NCBI RefSeq assembly: GCF_042648805.1
Contig: NZ_JBHRXZ010000012.1
Span: 62,001 to 126,000, forward strand
Length of the DNA stretch: 64,000 bases
From: Azomonas tarimensis
GTDB taxonomy: Bacteria; Pseudomonadota; Gammaproteobacteria; Pseudomonadales; Pseudomonadaceae
Direction of reading: 5' to 3'
Shown here: positions 49,720 to 58,734 of the stretch, one piece after another
How positions within the stretch are numbered: position 1 is the first letter of the stretch
Layout of the letters: each line of letters begins with the position of its first letter
The notes under the pieces: model-generated
The model's input: the letters and a program-made list of their open reading frames with translations, nothing else
What the model was told of the DNA's origin: nothing
Database searches by the model: none
Translations under genes and position numbers: made by a program

Positions 49720-49745
49720 GATTGCGACCGCCGTCGGTCGCAATC
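49720..49745 (+). terminator. Perfect 11-base hairpin between wcaJ-like gene and phosphatase gene
   Basis: GATTGCGACCG (49720-49730) pairs perfectly with CGGTCGCAATC (49735-49745) around a CCGT loop, 23 bases after the wcaJ stop. There is no T-run, so it may attenuate or stabilise the transcript between the primase gene and the rest of the EPS operon. Confidence 0.55.
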
Positions 49746-49845
49746 GGGCCGAGCCGCCCGGCGGAACTAATTACCGCCTGTCCGCTCTCAACTCCTTTCA
49801 CAGCGCTCGCTGTATTTGCCAACAGAACAAGGAACGTAAGGGGCC

Positions 49846-50283
49846 ATGTTTCGAAATATCCTGATCATCTGTGTAGGAAATATCTGCCGCAGCCCAGCGG
49901 CCGAGGTGCTGTTCAGGCACAGCCTTCAGGAAGGAGGGCCGGTCTTCAGCTCGGCCGGCATAGGCGCACTAGTAGGTAAACCCATGGACAAGACCGCTCA
50001 AGAAGTATTGCGGGATCACGGAATAGACCCAGGGCCTCACCGGGCCAGACAGGTGGAAAGCAGCATGCTGCATGAGGCGGACCTGATACTCGCCATGGAG
50101 CGCAGCCATATTCAGCATCTCCGGCACATGGCGCCGGAGGTACACGGCAAGACGTTTCTTGTCGGCAAATGGCACAGCGAGCTGGAGATACCGGATCCCT
50201 TTCGCCAGTCGCGCCCCGCTTTCGAACACGTGCACCAGCTTCTGACGCGCTCCGTCGAAAGCTGGCTCCCCTATCTGAAATAA
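49846..50283 (+). CDS. wzb: Low-molecular-weight protein-tyrosine phosphatase (Wzb-like)
   Basis: A 145-residue cytosolic phosphatase that removes phosphate from the tyrosine tail of the Wzc kinase. The P-loop is CVGNICRS, with nucleophile Cys9 and Arg15, and the general acid is Asp117 in the DPF motif. GTAAGGGGCC precedes the ATG. It lies 14 bases before the kinase gene, the usual wzb-wzc pairing. Confidence 0.92.
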   Translation: MFRNILIICVGNICRSPAAEVLFRHSLQEGGPVFSSAGIGALVGKPMDKTAQEVLRDHGIDPGPHRARQVESSMLHEADLILAMERSHIQHLRHMAPEVHGKTFLVGKWHSELEIPDPFRQSRPAFEHVHQLLTRSVESWLPYLK

Positions 50284-50297
50284 TCAAAGGGACTTCG

Positions 50298-52508
50298 ATG
50301 ACTACCATGCCGCGCCCCATCTATGACTCCAGCAAGGACAGCAAGGACATCGACCTTGCCTATCTGTTCGACACCTTCCTGAACAACCGGGGCCTGATCC
50401 TCGGTATCACCGGCTTTTTTGCGGCCCTGGGCATCGCTTATGCACTGCTGGCCACGCCCATCTATCGCGCCAACGCGATGATCCAGATCGAGGCGAAGAC
50501 CGGTATGCCGAGCCTCACCGACATCGTCTCGGTGAGCCCGCCGGTGTCGCCGGCCGAGACGGAAATCTCCCTGCTACGCTCGCGGACCGTGGTCGGCGGC
50601 GCCGTAGAGAACCTCAATCTCGACATCGAGATCTCGCCACGCTACTTCCCCATCGTCGGCGGTTTCATGGCCCGGCGCTTCGAGCCCAGCGAAGACGGCG
50701 AGCTCGGTTGGCACCCCGAGGGTCTGGAATCCTATGCCTGGGGCGGCGAGACACTGCGGGTCACTCACCTTCTGGTTCCTGACCGGATCCATGGCGAGAA
50801 GCTGACCCTGGAAGCGGCTGACAACAATGCCTTTCTGCTGCGCGATCCCGACGGCCAGGTTGTAATCCAGGGCACGATCGGCCAGGAGATCGAAAGCGAC
50901 GGCTACCGGATCATGGTCTCGGAGCTGGTTGCCCGGCCCGGTACCCGCTTCGACGTGGTGAAGAATCGCACCTTCAGCACCATCGAGCATTATCAGCAGG
51001 CGCTTGCCGCTGGTGAGCGCGGCAAGCAGTCCGGCATCGTCGGTGTCAGTCTGGAAGACCGTGACCCGGAACAGGCCGTGCGCATCCTGCAGGAAATCGC
51101 CCAGCTCTATGTTCATCAGAACGTGGCGCGCAATGCCGCCGAGGCGACCCAGAGCCTGGAATTTCTGAACGAGCAGATTCCCCAGGTGCGTCGCGAGCTC
51201 GAAACCGCGCAGCGGGCGCTCAACGAGTACCAGACTGGCGCTCGCTCCGTGGACATCAGCGCCGAGACCCAGTCCGTACTGGACCGCATCGTCGATCTGG
51301 AAGCCCAGATTTCCGAGCAGCAGCTCAAGCGCAGCGAAATGGAGCGGCGCTTCACTCGCCAACATCCGAATTTCCGCGCTCTGCTGAACCAGATCGAACA
51401 ACTCGAGACGCAAAAGACCCAGCTCGAAACCCGCATCGGTCAGCTTCCGGAAACCCAGCAACAACTGCTGCGCCTGGCCCGTGACGTCGAGGTGTCCTCC
51501 GATACCTACGCTCTGCTGCTGAACAAGACCCAGGAACTGGACATCATCCGCGCCGGTACCGTTGGCAACGTGCGCATCATCGACCGCGCCGCCGTGGACA
51601 CCGAGAGTCCGGTCAAGCCGAACAAGCCCCTGGTGGTCATTGCGGCCACACTGCTTGGCGCGCTGCTGGCGGTGATCTTCGTCTACGTTCGCGAGGCCCT
51701 GAAGCGCGGCGTGGAGAACCCCGAGGAAATCGAGCGCAACGGCATCCCGGTCTATGCCGCTATCCCCTTCAGCGAGAAGCAGCAAGTCATCGAGAAGCGC
51801 CTGGCCAACTTCAAGCGCGACAAGAGCGAAGCGTCCTACCTGCTGGCGCTCAACGATCCGGCCGATCTAGCTACCGAATCGCTACGCAGCCTGCGGACCA
51901 GCCTCCACTTCGCCATGATGGAAGCCAAGAATAATGTGCTGATGATCACCGGTCCGAGCCCGGGTGTCGGCAAGTCGTTTGTCACTACCAACCTGGCGGT
52001 GGTCATCGCGCAGTCCGGCAAGAAAGTCCTGCTTATCGATGCCGATATGCGCAAGGGCTACCTGCATAAGATGTTCCGTACCCAGGCCGACAAGGGGTTG
52101 TCCGATATCCTGTCCGGGCGCATCACCCTGTTCGACGCGATCCACAAGACCCCGATGAGCAACCTGCATGTCATCGGCCACGGCCAGATGCCGCCTAACC
52201 CGTCCGAACTGCTCATGCATGAGAACTTCGCACGCTTCGTGCGGGAAGTGAGCGCCATGTACGATCTGGTGATCTTTGACACGCCGCCCATCCTGGCTGT
52301 CACGGACGCCTCCCTGGTAGGTAGCCAAGCCGGCACCACGCTCATGGTCACCCGCTACGGCCAGAACCGCATCAAGGAAATCGAAGCTGCCAAGCGCCGC
52401 CTGGAGCAGAACGGATTACTGGTCAAGGGCGTGATCTTCAACGCGGTGGAGCGCAAGGCTTCCACCTATGGCGAGTACGGCTACTACCAGTATGAGTACA
52501 CCCGCTAG
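50298..52508 (+). CDS. wzc: Polysaccharide copolymerase / tyrosine autokinase (Wzc-like)
   Basis: A 736-residue inner-membrane protein controlling chain length and export with Wza. It has helix 1 at about 31-52, a large periplasmic Wzz-type domain with coiled coil (about 280-420), helix 2 near 445-465, and a cytosolic BY-kinase domain: Walker A GPSPGVGKS (552-560), Walker A' VLLIDADMRKG, Walker B VIFDTPP, and a C-terminal tyrosine cluster (YGEYGYYQYEYTR). AAAGGGA before ATG 50298 sets the start; the frame is open upstream into wzb. Confidence 0.95.
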   Translation: MTTMPRPIYDSSKDSKDIDLAYLFDTFLNNRGLILGITGFFAALGIAYALLATPIYRANAMIQIEAKTGMPSLTDIVSVSPPVSPAETEISLLRSRTVVGGAVENLNLDIEISPRYFPIVGGFMARRFEPSEDGELGWHPEGLESYAWGGETLRVTHLLVPDRIHGEKLTLEAADNNAFLLRDPDGQVVIQGTIGQEIESDGYRIMVSELVARPGTRFDVVKNRTFSTIEHYQQALAAGERGKQSGIVGVSLEDRDPEQAVRILQEIAQLYVHQNVARNAAEATQSLEFLNEQIPQVRRELETAQRALNEYQTGARSVDISAETQSVLDRIVDLEAQISEQQLKRSEMERRFTRQHPNFRALLNQIEQLETQKTQLETRIGQLPETQQQLLRLARDVEVSSDTYALLLNKTQELDIIRAGTVGNVRIIDRAAVDTESPVKPNKPLVVIAATLLGALLAVIFVYVREALKRGVENPEEIERNGIPVYAAIPFSEKQQVIEKRLANFKRDKSEASYLLALNDPADLATESLRSLRTSLHFAMMEAKNNVLMITGPSPGVGKSFVTTNLAVVIAQSGKKVLLIDADMRKGYLHKMFRTQADKGLSDILSGRITLFDAIHKTPMSNLHVIGHGQMPPNPSELLMHENFARFVREVSAMYDLVIFDTPPILAVTDASLVGSQAGTTLMVTRYGQNRIKEIEAAKRRLEQNGLLVKGVIFNAVERKASTYGEYGYYQYEYTR

Positions 52509-52620
52509 CCGCCTCCCCGACCCTTCCCCGCACCGCCGCCATCCCTGAGCAGGGCTGGCCGGCGGCTTGCCTCGCGGAAGCGGCCTGGACGGAAGTATTA
52601 CAGCGAAGGATGCAGTTGAA

Positions 52621-53676
52621 ATGATGACGACCCTACTTGCCAGACTGCTCGGTCGCGGCCGCCGTACCCTAGCCGTAGCGAGCCTGCTGCTGGTTGCCAG
52701 CGGTGCGGCCGCGGACCAGGATCGCGGCATTGCCCTCATCGGAGTGAACATGGCTGGCGCGGAATTCGCCCCCCATGTGCTACCAGGCAAGCTCGGCCGG
52801 GATTACCACTTTCCGGAACGTCGGCACTTCCAGTACTACCAGGAGAAGAATGTCCGGCTGATCCGCTTCCCTTTCAAATGGGAACGGGTGCAACGCAACC
52901 TGGGTGATCGCCTGCATTTCGACTATGTCCGGCAGATCAAAAAGACCCTCGATCTGGCCGCCCAGCATGACCTCAAAGTCATCCTCGACATGCACAACTA
53001 CGCGCGTTACCGCGGCGAGCTGATTGGGTCGCGGCACGTACCCTACGAATCCTATGCGCAAGTCTGGCGCCTGCTGGCCGAGACCTTCGGCGGGCATCCG
53101 GCGTTGTATGGCTACGACATCATGAACGAGCCACACAGCACCGCCGGGCTCTGGCCGGGCGCGGCTCAGGCGGCCGTCGATGCGATCCGCGAAGTCGACA
53201 GTGAAACGCTGATCTTCATCGAAGGTGATCGCTGGGCCAGTGCCTGGCACTGGCCGATGATCAACGGCAACCTGAACATCAAGGACCCGGCCGATCGCCT
53301 GGTCTACGAGGCGCACGTCTATTTCGACAAGGACTTTTCCGGCCGCTACCAGGAACCGGAGCAGGTCGATCCGATGCTCGGCGTCAATAGAGTCAAACCC
53401 TTCGTCGATTGGCTCAAGGAAAACGGCCATCGCGGCTTCATCGGCGAATACGGCGTGCCCGACGATTCTCTGCCGATGCTGGTCGCCATGGACAACATGC
53501 TCGCCTACCTGAACGAGCATTGCATTCCCAGCGCCTATTGGGCCGCCGGCCCCGGCTGGGGTGACTACAAGATGGCCATCGAGCCACGCAAGGGCCAGGA
53601 CCGTCCGCAAATGGACATCCTCCAGAAGCACATCGACAACGATTGCAGCGAAATAGGCCCGTCTACCCAGGAGTGA
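52621..53676 (+). CDS. Secreted GH5-type glycoside hydrolase of the EPS locus
   Basis: A 351-residue protein with a signal peptide (about 1-31) and a TIM-barrel cellulase (GH5) domain. The acid/base glutamate is Glu170 (MNEPH) and the nucleophile Glu276 (GEYG); RLIRFPFKWERVQ and ILDMHNYARY are family segments. Its place between wzc and the pyruvyl transferase suggests an endoglycosidase that trims or clears polymer in the periplasm, the role PslG (a GH39 enzyme) plays for Psl. Cellulose itself is not implied. AAGGA precedes the ATG at 52621. Confidence 0.9.
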   Translation: MMTTLLARLLGRGRRTLAVASLLLVASGAAADQDRGIALIGVNMAGAEFAPHVLPGKLGRDYHFPERRHFQYYQEKNVRLIRFPFKWERVQRNLGDRLHFDYVRQIKKTLDLAAQHDLKVILDMHNYARYRGELIGSRHVPYESYAQVWRLLAETFGGHPALYGYDIMNEPHSTAGLWPGAAQAAVDAIREVDSETLIFIEGDRWASAWHWPMINGNLNIKDPADRLVYEAHVYFDKDFSGRYQEPEQVDPMLGVNRVKPFVDWLKENGHRGFIGEYGVPDDSLPMLVAMDNMLAYLNEHCIPSAYWAAGPGWGDYKMAIEPRKGQDRPQMDILQKHIDNDCSEIGPSTQE

Positions 53677-53684
53677 AACAACCC

Positions 53685-54872
53685 ATGAAGTTCGGCTTGT
53701 TATGGCACTCGTTTTCGTCCGGTAATCTCGGCGTGGGTGCGCTGAGCATCTCCAACATGCTGCTCATCGACGCAGCAGCACGCGAGAAAGGTATCGTCCC
53801 CGAGTTTCTCATCATAGGCTCCACCGGGCAGTGTGATTACCCACCCGACCCCGCCCGGTTCAAATACGAATTCATCGAATTCAATGAAAAGACGCTGCTC
53901 AAGCACCCCCACAAGCTACTTCAGGCGGTTCGCTCGTGCGACGCGATCTTCGATATCGGCGAGGGCGACAGCTTTTCCGACATCTATGGCTCCAAGCGGC
54001 TGATCAAGCTACTGGTGAGCAAAGGCATGGCGCTCGCCGGCAATATCCCGCTGGTGCTGTCACCGCAGACCATCGGCCCCTTCAAGTCCAACTGGGGCAC
54101 CCGCGCCGCCGCCTGGGCCATGCACCGCAGCACCAAGGTGTTCGCCCGCGACCACCAATCGTTCGCGGTCCTGCGGGATCTGGAAATCGATCATCGTGAC
54201 GAGGTGATCGACGTTGCCTTCGCCCTGCCCTTTTCTCGACACAGCGAGGTGAGGAGCCCTGACCAGGTCGCTATCGGTCTTAGCGTTTCCGCATTGCTCC
54301 ACCATGGTGGATACGAGGGAAATGCCAACCAGTTCGGTCTGAAGGTGAATTACGAGAAGCTGACCGCCCAGTTGATCGATGCGCTGCTCGAGCGCGGCCA
54401 TGAAGTGCATCTGGTTCCCCACGTGATCCCGCTGGGCTTCCCCGAGGAGGATGACTATGCCCTGGCAGAGCGACTGCGTGACAAGTATCCAACGGTGAAA
54501 CTGGCGCCCCGCTTCCATGGCCCGATCGAGGCCAAATCCTATATCGCCGCACTGGATTTTTTTGTCGGAGCACGCATGCACGCCACTATTGGTGCGTTCT
54601 CCGCGGGGGTGCCTGTGGTGCCGCTGGCCTACAGCCGGAAATTCTCCGGGCTCTACGAGTCGCTCGACTATGGCCACGTGGTCGACCTGCGGACCGAGTC
54701 AACTGAAAGCGCGCTGGAGATGGTACTCGCCAAGCTCGATAATCGTGATCGGCTACGCAACGAAGTGGCCGCCAGCCAGGACATCATCCGTCGCAAGCTC
54801 GCTGCCTACAGCCGGGCGCTTGAAGAGTTGATGAGCAAACTCGTCCCCGGGCATCTGGCTTACCAGGGCTGA
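53685..54872 (+). CDS. Polysaccharide pyruvyl transferase family protein
   Basis: A 395-residue GT-B-like enzyme of the CsaB/WcaK type, which adds ketal pyruvate from phosphoenolpyruvate to a sugar residue and so gives the polymer acidic groups. Visible: GLLWHSFSSGNLGVGAL at the start, DIGEGDSFSDIYG, LSPQTIGPF, FARDHQSFAVL, and in the C-terminal half PHVIPLG, GARMHATIGAFSAGVPVVPLAYS. The ATG at 53685 matches the family start. It lies nine bases after the GH5 gene in the operon. Confidence 0.9.
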   Translation: MKFGLLWHSFSSGNLGVGALSISNMLLIDAAAREKGIVPEFLIIGSTGQCDYPPDPARFKYEFIEFNEKTLLKHPHKLLQAVRSCDAIFDIGEGDSFSDIYGSKRLIKLLVSKGMALAGNIPLVLSPQTIGPFKSNWGTRAAAWAMHRSTKVFARDHQSFAVLRDLEIDHRDEVIDVAFALPFSRHSEVRSPDQVAIGLSVSALLHHGGYEGNANQFGLKVNYEKLTAQLIDALLERGHEVHLVPHVIPLGFPEEDDYALAERLRDKYPTVKLAPRFHGPIEAKSYIAALDFFVGARMHATIGAFSAGVPVVPLAYSRKFSGLYESLDYGHVVDLRTESTESALEMVLAKLDNRDRLRNEVAASQDIIRRKLAAYSRALEELMSKLVPGHLAYQG

Positions 54873-54877
54873 CCGAC

Positions 54878-56173
54878 ATGCGCGATCACGTCCTGATGGG
54901 GATTACCACCGGCGCCCGGACTGCCGCGGCGCTCGGTACGCTGCTGATACTCGCCAAGACCCTGGGCCCGAGCGACTTCGGCTTCGTCTCTGTGGTTATC
55001 ACCTGGTCGACCATCGTCGCTCTGGTCACCGACTACGGCTTCGGCATGCGTGCCTTGCGCGATATCGGTGCCGAACGCGGGCGCGCCGGCGAGATCATGT
55101 CCGCCAGCCTGGCGGCCAAGACCCTGATGGTGGTGCCGGCATGCCTGGTACTGGTACCACTGACACTGTTCTGGTTCGATCTACAGCCGCACGAGCGCAT
55201 CGCGGCACTGCTGTTCCTGATCGGAACGCTGGCCAATTCCTACGGTGACCTTGCACTGGTGGTCTTTCGCAGCATCGGCCAGTTTCACCGCGAGACACGC
55301 ATCGTGGTGGCCACGGCGTTGCTCCATTTCGCCTTGATCGGTCTGGCGATCTACCTGCAAAACGACCTGATCGCCATCGGCATCGCCTTTCTGGTGTCCC
55401 GCCTGATCTACGCAGCGTTCGCCGTCGGCGCCCTGTCGCGGCTGCTCGAGCTCGGCGGCATCCTGCGTCAGTCGTGGCGTGCGCTGGGCGAGCGATTCAA
55501 AGTTTCGGCAAGTTTCGCGCTAGACAGCGGTGCGACCAATATATTCGCCCAGCTCGACGTCATCCTGGTCAATCACATCGCCGGCCGGGAAGCCGCCGGC
55601 ATTTACTACGCCGGATCGCGCCTGCTGCAGGGTGCGGTTCCCTTCACCGTGCTGCTGGCCAGCGTGCACATCCCCCGTTATGCCCACCGCCTGCACAACA
55701 ATGCCTCTGGTCTGCTGCGCTACGGAATAAGAATCCTGGGCGAATTCATGTTGCTGGGCATTGTCTTTTCTATCGGGTTCTACGTGTTCGGCCCGCTGTA
55801 CACCGACCACTTTCTTGGCAGCGCCTATGAACAGCTGAACGCACTCTGGCTCGGCTTTGCCTGTTTTACCGCAGCGCGATTTTTGACTGCCGCGCTGGGC
55901 GTACAACTGATGGCATTCGGCGCGGGCTATCTCCGGACGCTGGGAATAGTGGTCTCTGGCGTGGTCACGCTCACCTGTTACTGGATCTTCATCCCGTCTC
56001 ACGGCATTCAGGCAGTGCCCTGGGTTGCCACCTTCGGGATGGTCGTACTGGGAAGTATCTATGGACTGGCACTAACGAGGATTTTTCGCAATCGCGCAGC
56101 CGGGAGCATCTCCCCGGTCGATGCGCACCGAGACGCCCGTGCGACTCGGTCGCTCAAGGAACCACAGGTATGA
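54878..56173 (+). CDS. Wzx-type oligosaccharide flippase
   Basis: A 431-residue membrane protein with about 12 helices of the MOP/polysaccharide-transporter type, moving the lipid-linked repeat unit across the inner membrane. The N-terminal segment TTGARTAAALGTLLILAKTLGPSDFG is typical of Wzx proteins. The start is only five bases after the pyruvyl transferase stop with a weak ribosome site, suggesting coupled translation. The stop overlaps the next gene by ATGA. Confidence 0.88.
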   Translation: MRDHVLMGITTGARTAAALGTLLILAKTLGPSDFGFVSVVITWSTIVALVTDYGFGMRALRDIGAERGRAGEIMSASLAAKTLMVVPACLVLVPLTLFWFDLQPHERIAALLFLIGTLANSYGDLALVVFRSIGQFHRETRIVVATALLHFALIGLAIYLQNDLIAIGIAFLVSRLIYAAFAVGALSRLLELGGILRQSWRALGERFKVSASFALDSGATNIFAQLDVILVNHIAGREAAGIYYAGSRLLQGAVPFTVLLASVHIPRYAHRLHNNASGLLRYGIRILGEFMLLGIVFSIGFYVFGPLYTDHFLGSAYEQLNALWLGFACFTAARFLTAALGVQLMAFGAGYLRTLGIVVSGVVTLTCYWIFIPSHGIQAVPWVATFGMVVLGSIYGLALTRIFRNRAAGSISPVDAHRDARATRSLKEPQV

Positions 56174-57420
56174 AAGCTGTAGTGAATCGGATCCTTGAAA
56201 ATGATCTTTGCAGCGGATGCGGCCTCTGCAGCTCAATGGCAAGCGAAGGCGCAATCCGCATGAAACTCAACGACGACGGTTACCGTCGGCCGTTCCTGAA
56301 TCCACTGTTCCGCGACAAACCCGTGGCCGACGCCAGGCGCAGCGACGCCTTCGCCAAGGCATGCCCGGCCCTCAATCTGGACATAAGGCCCTACAAGACC
56401 GAGCGCTACGATCCGATCTGGGGAGAGCTCAAGGAAACCTTCACCGGCTACGCCAGCGATCCCGAGATTCGACGCAACGGCTCCTCGGGAGGTGTGCTCA
56501 GCGCCCTCGCTCAGTACTGCCTCGAGCAGGGGTTGGTCGATGGCGTGGTCGAGGTTCGTGCCTCAACGATCAATCCGCTGGAAAACATTGCCGTGGTGAG
56601 CCGCTCTCGCAAGCACATCATCGCGTCCTGTGGCTCGCGCTACGCTCCGGCCTCGGCGGCCGAAGCGCTCGCCTTCATCGCCAGCGGCGAAGAGAAATTC
56701 CTGTTCATCGGAAAGCCCTGCGAGGCAGCCGCGGTGCGTCAGGTACAGGCCGAGGATCCACGGCTGCGCGAGAACATTCCCTACATTCTGTCCTTCATGT
56801 GTGCCGGTACCCCGAGCTTGCGGGGCACCGACGAGCTTCTCGAGCAACTCGAGGTCCCACGAGAGGAGCTGGCCAGCTTCCGTTATCGCGGCGACGGCTG
56901 GCCGGGCAAGACCCAGGCTGTGCTCAAGAACGGTGAGCGCCGGACCATGACTTACAACGAGTCCTGGGGAAAAGTGCTCAACCGGCACCTGCAGACGCGC
57001 TGCAAGATCTGCCCGGACGGCATCGGCGAATTTGCCGACATCGTCTGTGCCGACGGTTGGGAAGCGAGCGGGGACGGCTACCCAACCTTCGAAGAAGCCG
57101 ATGGCCAGTCGCTCATTCTTGTCCGCTCCGACCAAGGGCAGAAACTTTTTGGAAACGCTCGAGCCGCTGGCGTTGTCATAGCAGAAGACATGGAGCCGGC
57201 TGAGATCAGAAAGATCCAGCCGTTTCAGTACTACCGGCGCACCACCATCGTGGCGCGCCTTTTGGCGATGAAGTTGTTGCGGCTGAAAACGCCGTCCTAC
57301 AAGGGATTCGAGCTCGGAAAGGGCTTGCGCGAGATCGGCCTGTATCAGAGTTTCCGGGCCTTTGCCGGATTTCTGGTACGCAGGAAGAAGATAAAGAAGC
57401 GCCAGCTGGAACTGGCGTGA
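56170..57420 (+). CDS. FrhB-like (coenzyme F420 hydrogenase beta subunit C-terminal) iron-sulfur protein
   Basis: A 416-residue soluble protein of the FrhB family. The N-terminus has CSGCGLC (14-20) with a later KACPALN, a ferredoxin-like cysteine set with one group spaced unusually; the middle has NGSSGGVLSALAQYCLEQ, GKPCEAAAVRQ and FMCAGTPS, and further cysteines occur in CKICPDGIGEFADIVCADGW. Such proteins often lie near pyruvyl transferases in polysaccharide loci, but bacteria of this kind have no F420-reducing hydrogenase, and the substrate is unknown; a flavin-linked redox step on a sugar is my inference. It overlaps wzx by ATGA. Confidence 0.87.
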   Translation: MKAVVNRILENDLCSGCGLCSSMASEGAIRMKLNDDGYRRPFLNPLFRDKPVADARRSDAFAKACPALNLDIRPYKTERYDPIWGELKETFTGYASDPEIRRNGSSGGVLSALAQYCLEQGLVDGVVEVRASTINPLENIAVVSRSRKHIIASCGSRYAPASAAEALAFIASGEEKFLFIGKPCEAAAVRQVQAEDPRLRENIPYILSFMCAGTPSLRGTDELLEQLEVPREELASFRYRGDGWPGKTQAVLKNGERRTMTYNESWGKVLNRHLQTRCKICPDGIGEFADIVCADGWEASGDGYPTFEEADGQSLILVRSDQGQKLFGNARAAGVVIAEDMEPAEIRKIQPFQYYRRTTIVARLLAMKLLRLKTPSYKGFELGKGLREIGLYQSFRAFAGFLVRRKKIKKRQLELA

Positions 57421-57468
57421 CGGCCGACCGCCCGCAGGCAGGCATGGATTAAAGGATTGACGCCGCAC

Positions 57469-58734
57469 ATGATCAGTAGACCGACCTTCGCCTCACGGTT
57501 CATTTTCTTCCCGGCTCTGCTGGTGGTGTTGATGCTGCATTTCTCCCTGTTTGGAGAGAGTACGCACAACCCCATCGGCATCCGGCCGCTCAACGAGGCC
57601 TATCTTTCGCTGTGCATCGGCTTCGCCATCCTGCTGATGCTGGCGGCAACGGAAGAGACATCCCGGGAGTTTCGGGTGCTCATGTACTACGCGGTGTTCA
57701 CCTGCGCGGTGTTCATCGTATTGCCCATGATCTTCTCCTACTTCACCTATGGGCAGCCCTTCGTTTACGGCTTCATCGAAGAGCGACGCGTCCTTTACTG
57801 CCTGGGCTTCGCGCCCCTGCTCTATGTGGGCAAGCGCGTCACTCCCCTGCAGTTCGAGCGCGCCCTCATCTACGTGGCACTCCTCGCGGCAGTGCTTTCG
57901 TGGGGCTTCAAGTTCGGCATGGTGCCAGACTGGCGTGACGAAGTGGCTTCCTGGGACCGGCCCGACCGGTCGTCCATCGGCCCCTACCTGATGTGCCTGA
58001 CCTTCTTCTATTGCGTGGCAATCTGGGACAAGGGCGCGTCGCCCATCGACGGCTCGCCGCGCAGCAAGAATCTCTATCTGCTGTTTGCCGCCATCCTGCT
58101 GCTGACGCTGGTGTTCGCCACCCAGACTCGCCAGCTGATCGCGCTCTGCCTGGTGTTTGCAGTGTTCTACCTGCGTGCCAAGGTGCTCATGTGGGGGGTC
58201 ATGCTCGCCGTGCTGCTGGCACCGCTGTACATCTATCCCGAGCTCCTGCAGATCGTCGGCATCGATCTGGGATTCTATGACGAGCAGTTCGAATCAGGCG
58301 TCGAGGATGGCGTAAGGCCTTATACCATCGCCTCGATCTTCATGCACCTCGACCAGGTGAACTGGTTGCCCAGTGGCTCGCTTTCGCTGATGTGGCAGGG
58401 CGGCTTCGTACCTTACTTCGGCGAGCACTTCTTCCTGACGGACGTGGGCATCTTCGGGCTGCTGTTCAAGTATGGCTTCCTGACCTTCCTGATCGTACCC
58501 ATCACGTTGTTCTTCTATCGCAAGATCGCCAAGGCGATCGACGATGACATGTCCTTCATCTACCCCGCCGTTCTTGCCTTGATCTGTATCTGGCCGCTCG
58601 CCGGTCTTCTTGCCTACAACCAGGCCACCATTGCATTCCTTTTGGTTATGCATTCACTAAAAGCCCAGCACCAGCGCAGTAAGGAGCAGGTCTATGAATA
58701 TCGCTCTTATCCTAAATTACAAGGCAGCTACTGA
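57469..58734 (+). CDS. Wzy-like polysaccharide polymerase / O-antigen ligase family membrane protein
   Basis: A 421-residue protein with about 11 helices and a large periplasmic loop (about 290-320), matching the Wzy/WaaL layout. Sequence conservation in this family is low, so the call rests on topology, hydrophilic loop and locus. ATG 57469 has AAGGA rather far upstream (12 bases); a TTG at 57457 in frame is a weaker choice. It overlaps the next gene by 41 bases. Confidence 0.78.
   Translation: MISRPTFASRFIFFPALLVVLMLHFSLFGESTHNPIGIRPLNEAYLSLCIGFAILLMLAATEETSREFRVLMYYAVFTCAVFIVLPMIFSYFTYGQPFVYGFIEERRVLYCLGFAPLLYVGKRVTPLQFERALIYVALLAAVLSWGFKFGMVPDWRDEVASWDRPDRSSIGPYLMCLTFFYCVAIWDKGASPIDGSPRSKNLYLLFAAILLLTLVFATQTRQLIALCLVFAVFYLRAKVLMWGVMLAVLLAPLYIYPELLQIVGIDLGFYDEQFESGVEDGVRPYTIASIFMHLDQVNWLPSGSLSLMWQGGFVPYFGEHFFLTDVGIFGLLFKYGFLTFLIVPITLFFYRKIAKAIDDDMSFIYPAVLALICIWPLAGLLAYNQATIAFLLVMHSLKAQHQRSKEQVYEYRSYPKLQGSY

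Noticed and set aside
50574..51785. Open frame of 403 codons antisense to wzc
   Set aside because: Antisense shadow; no start context or domain.
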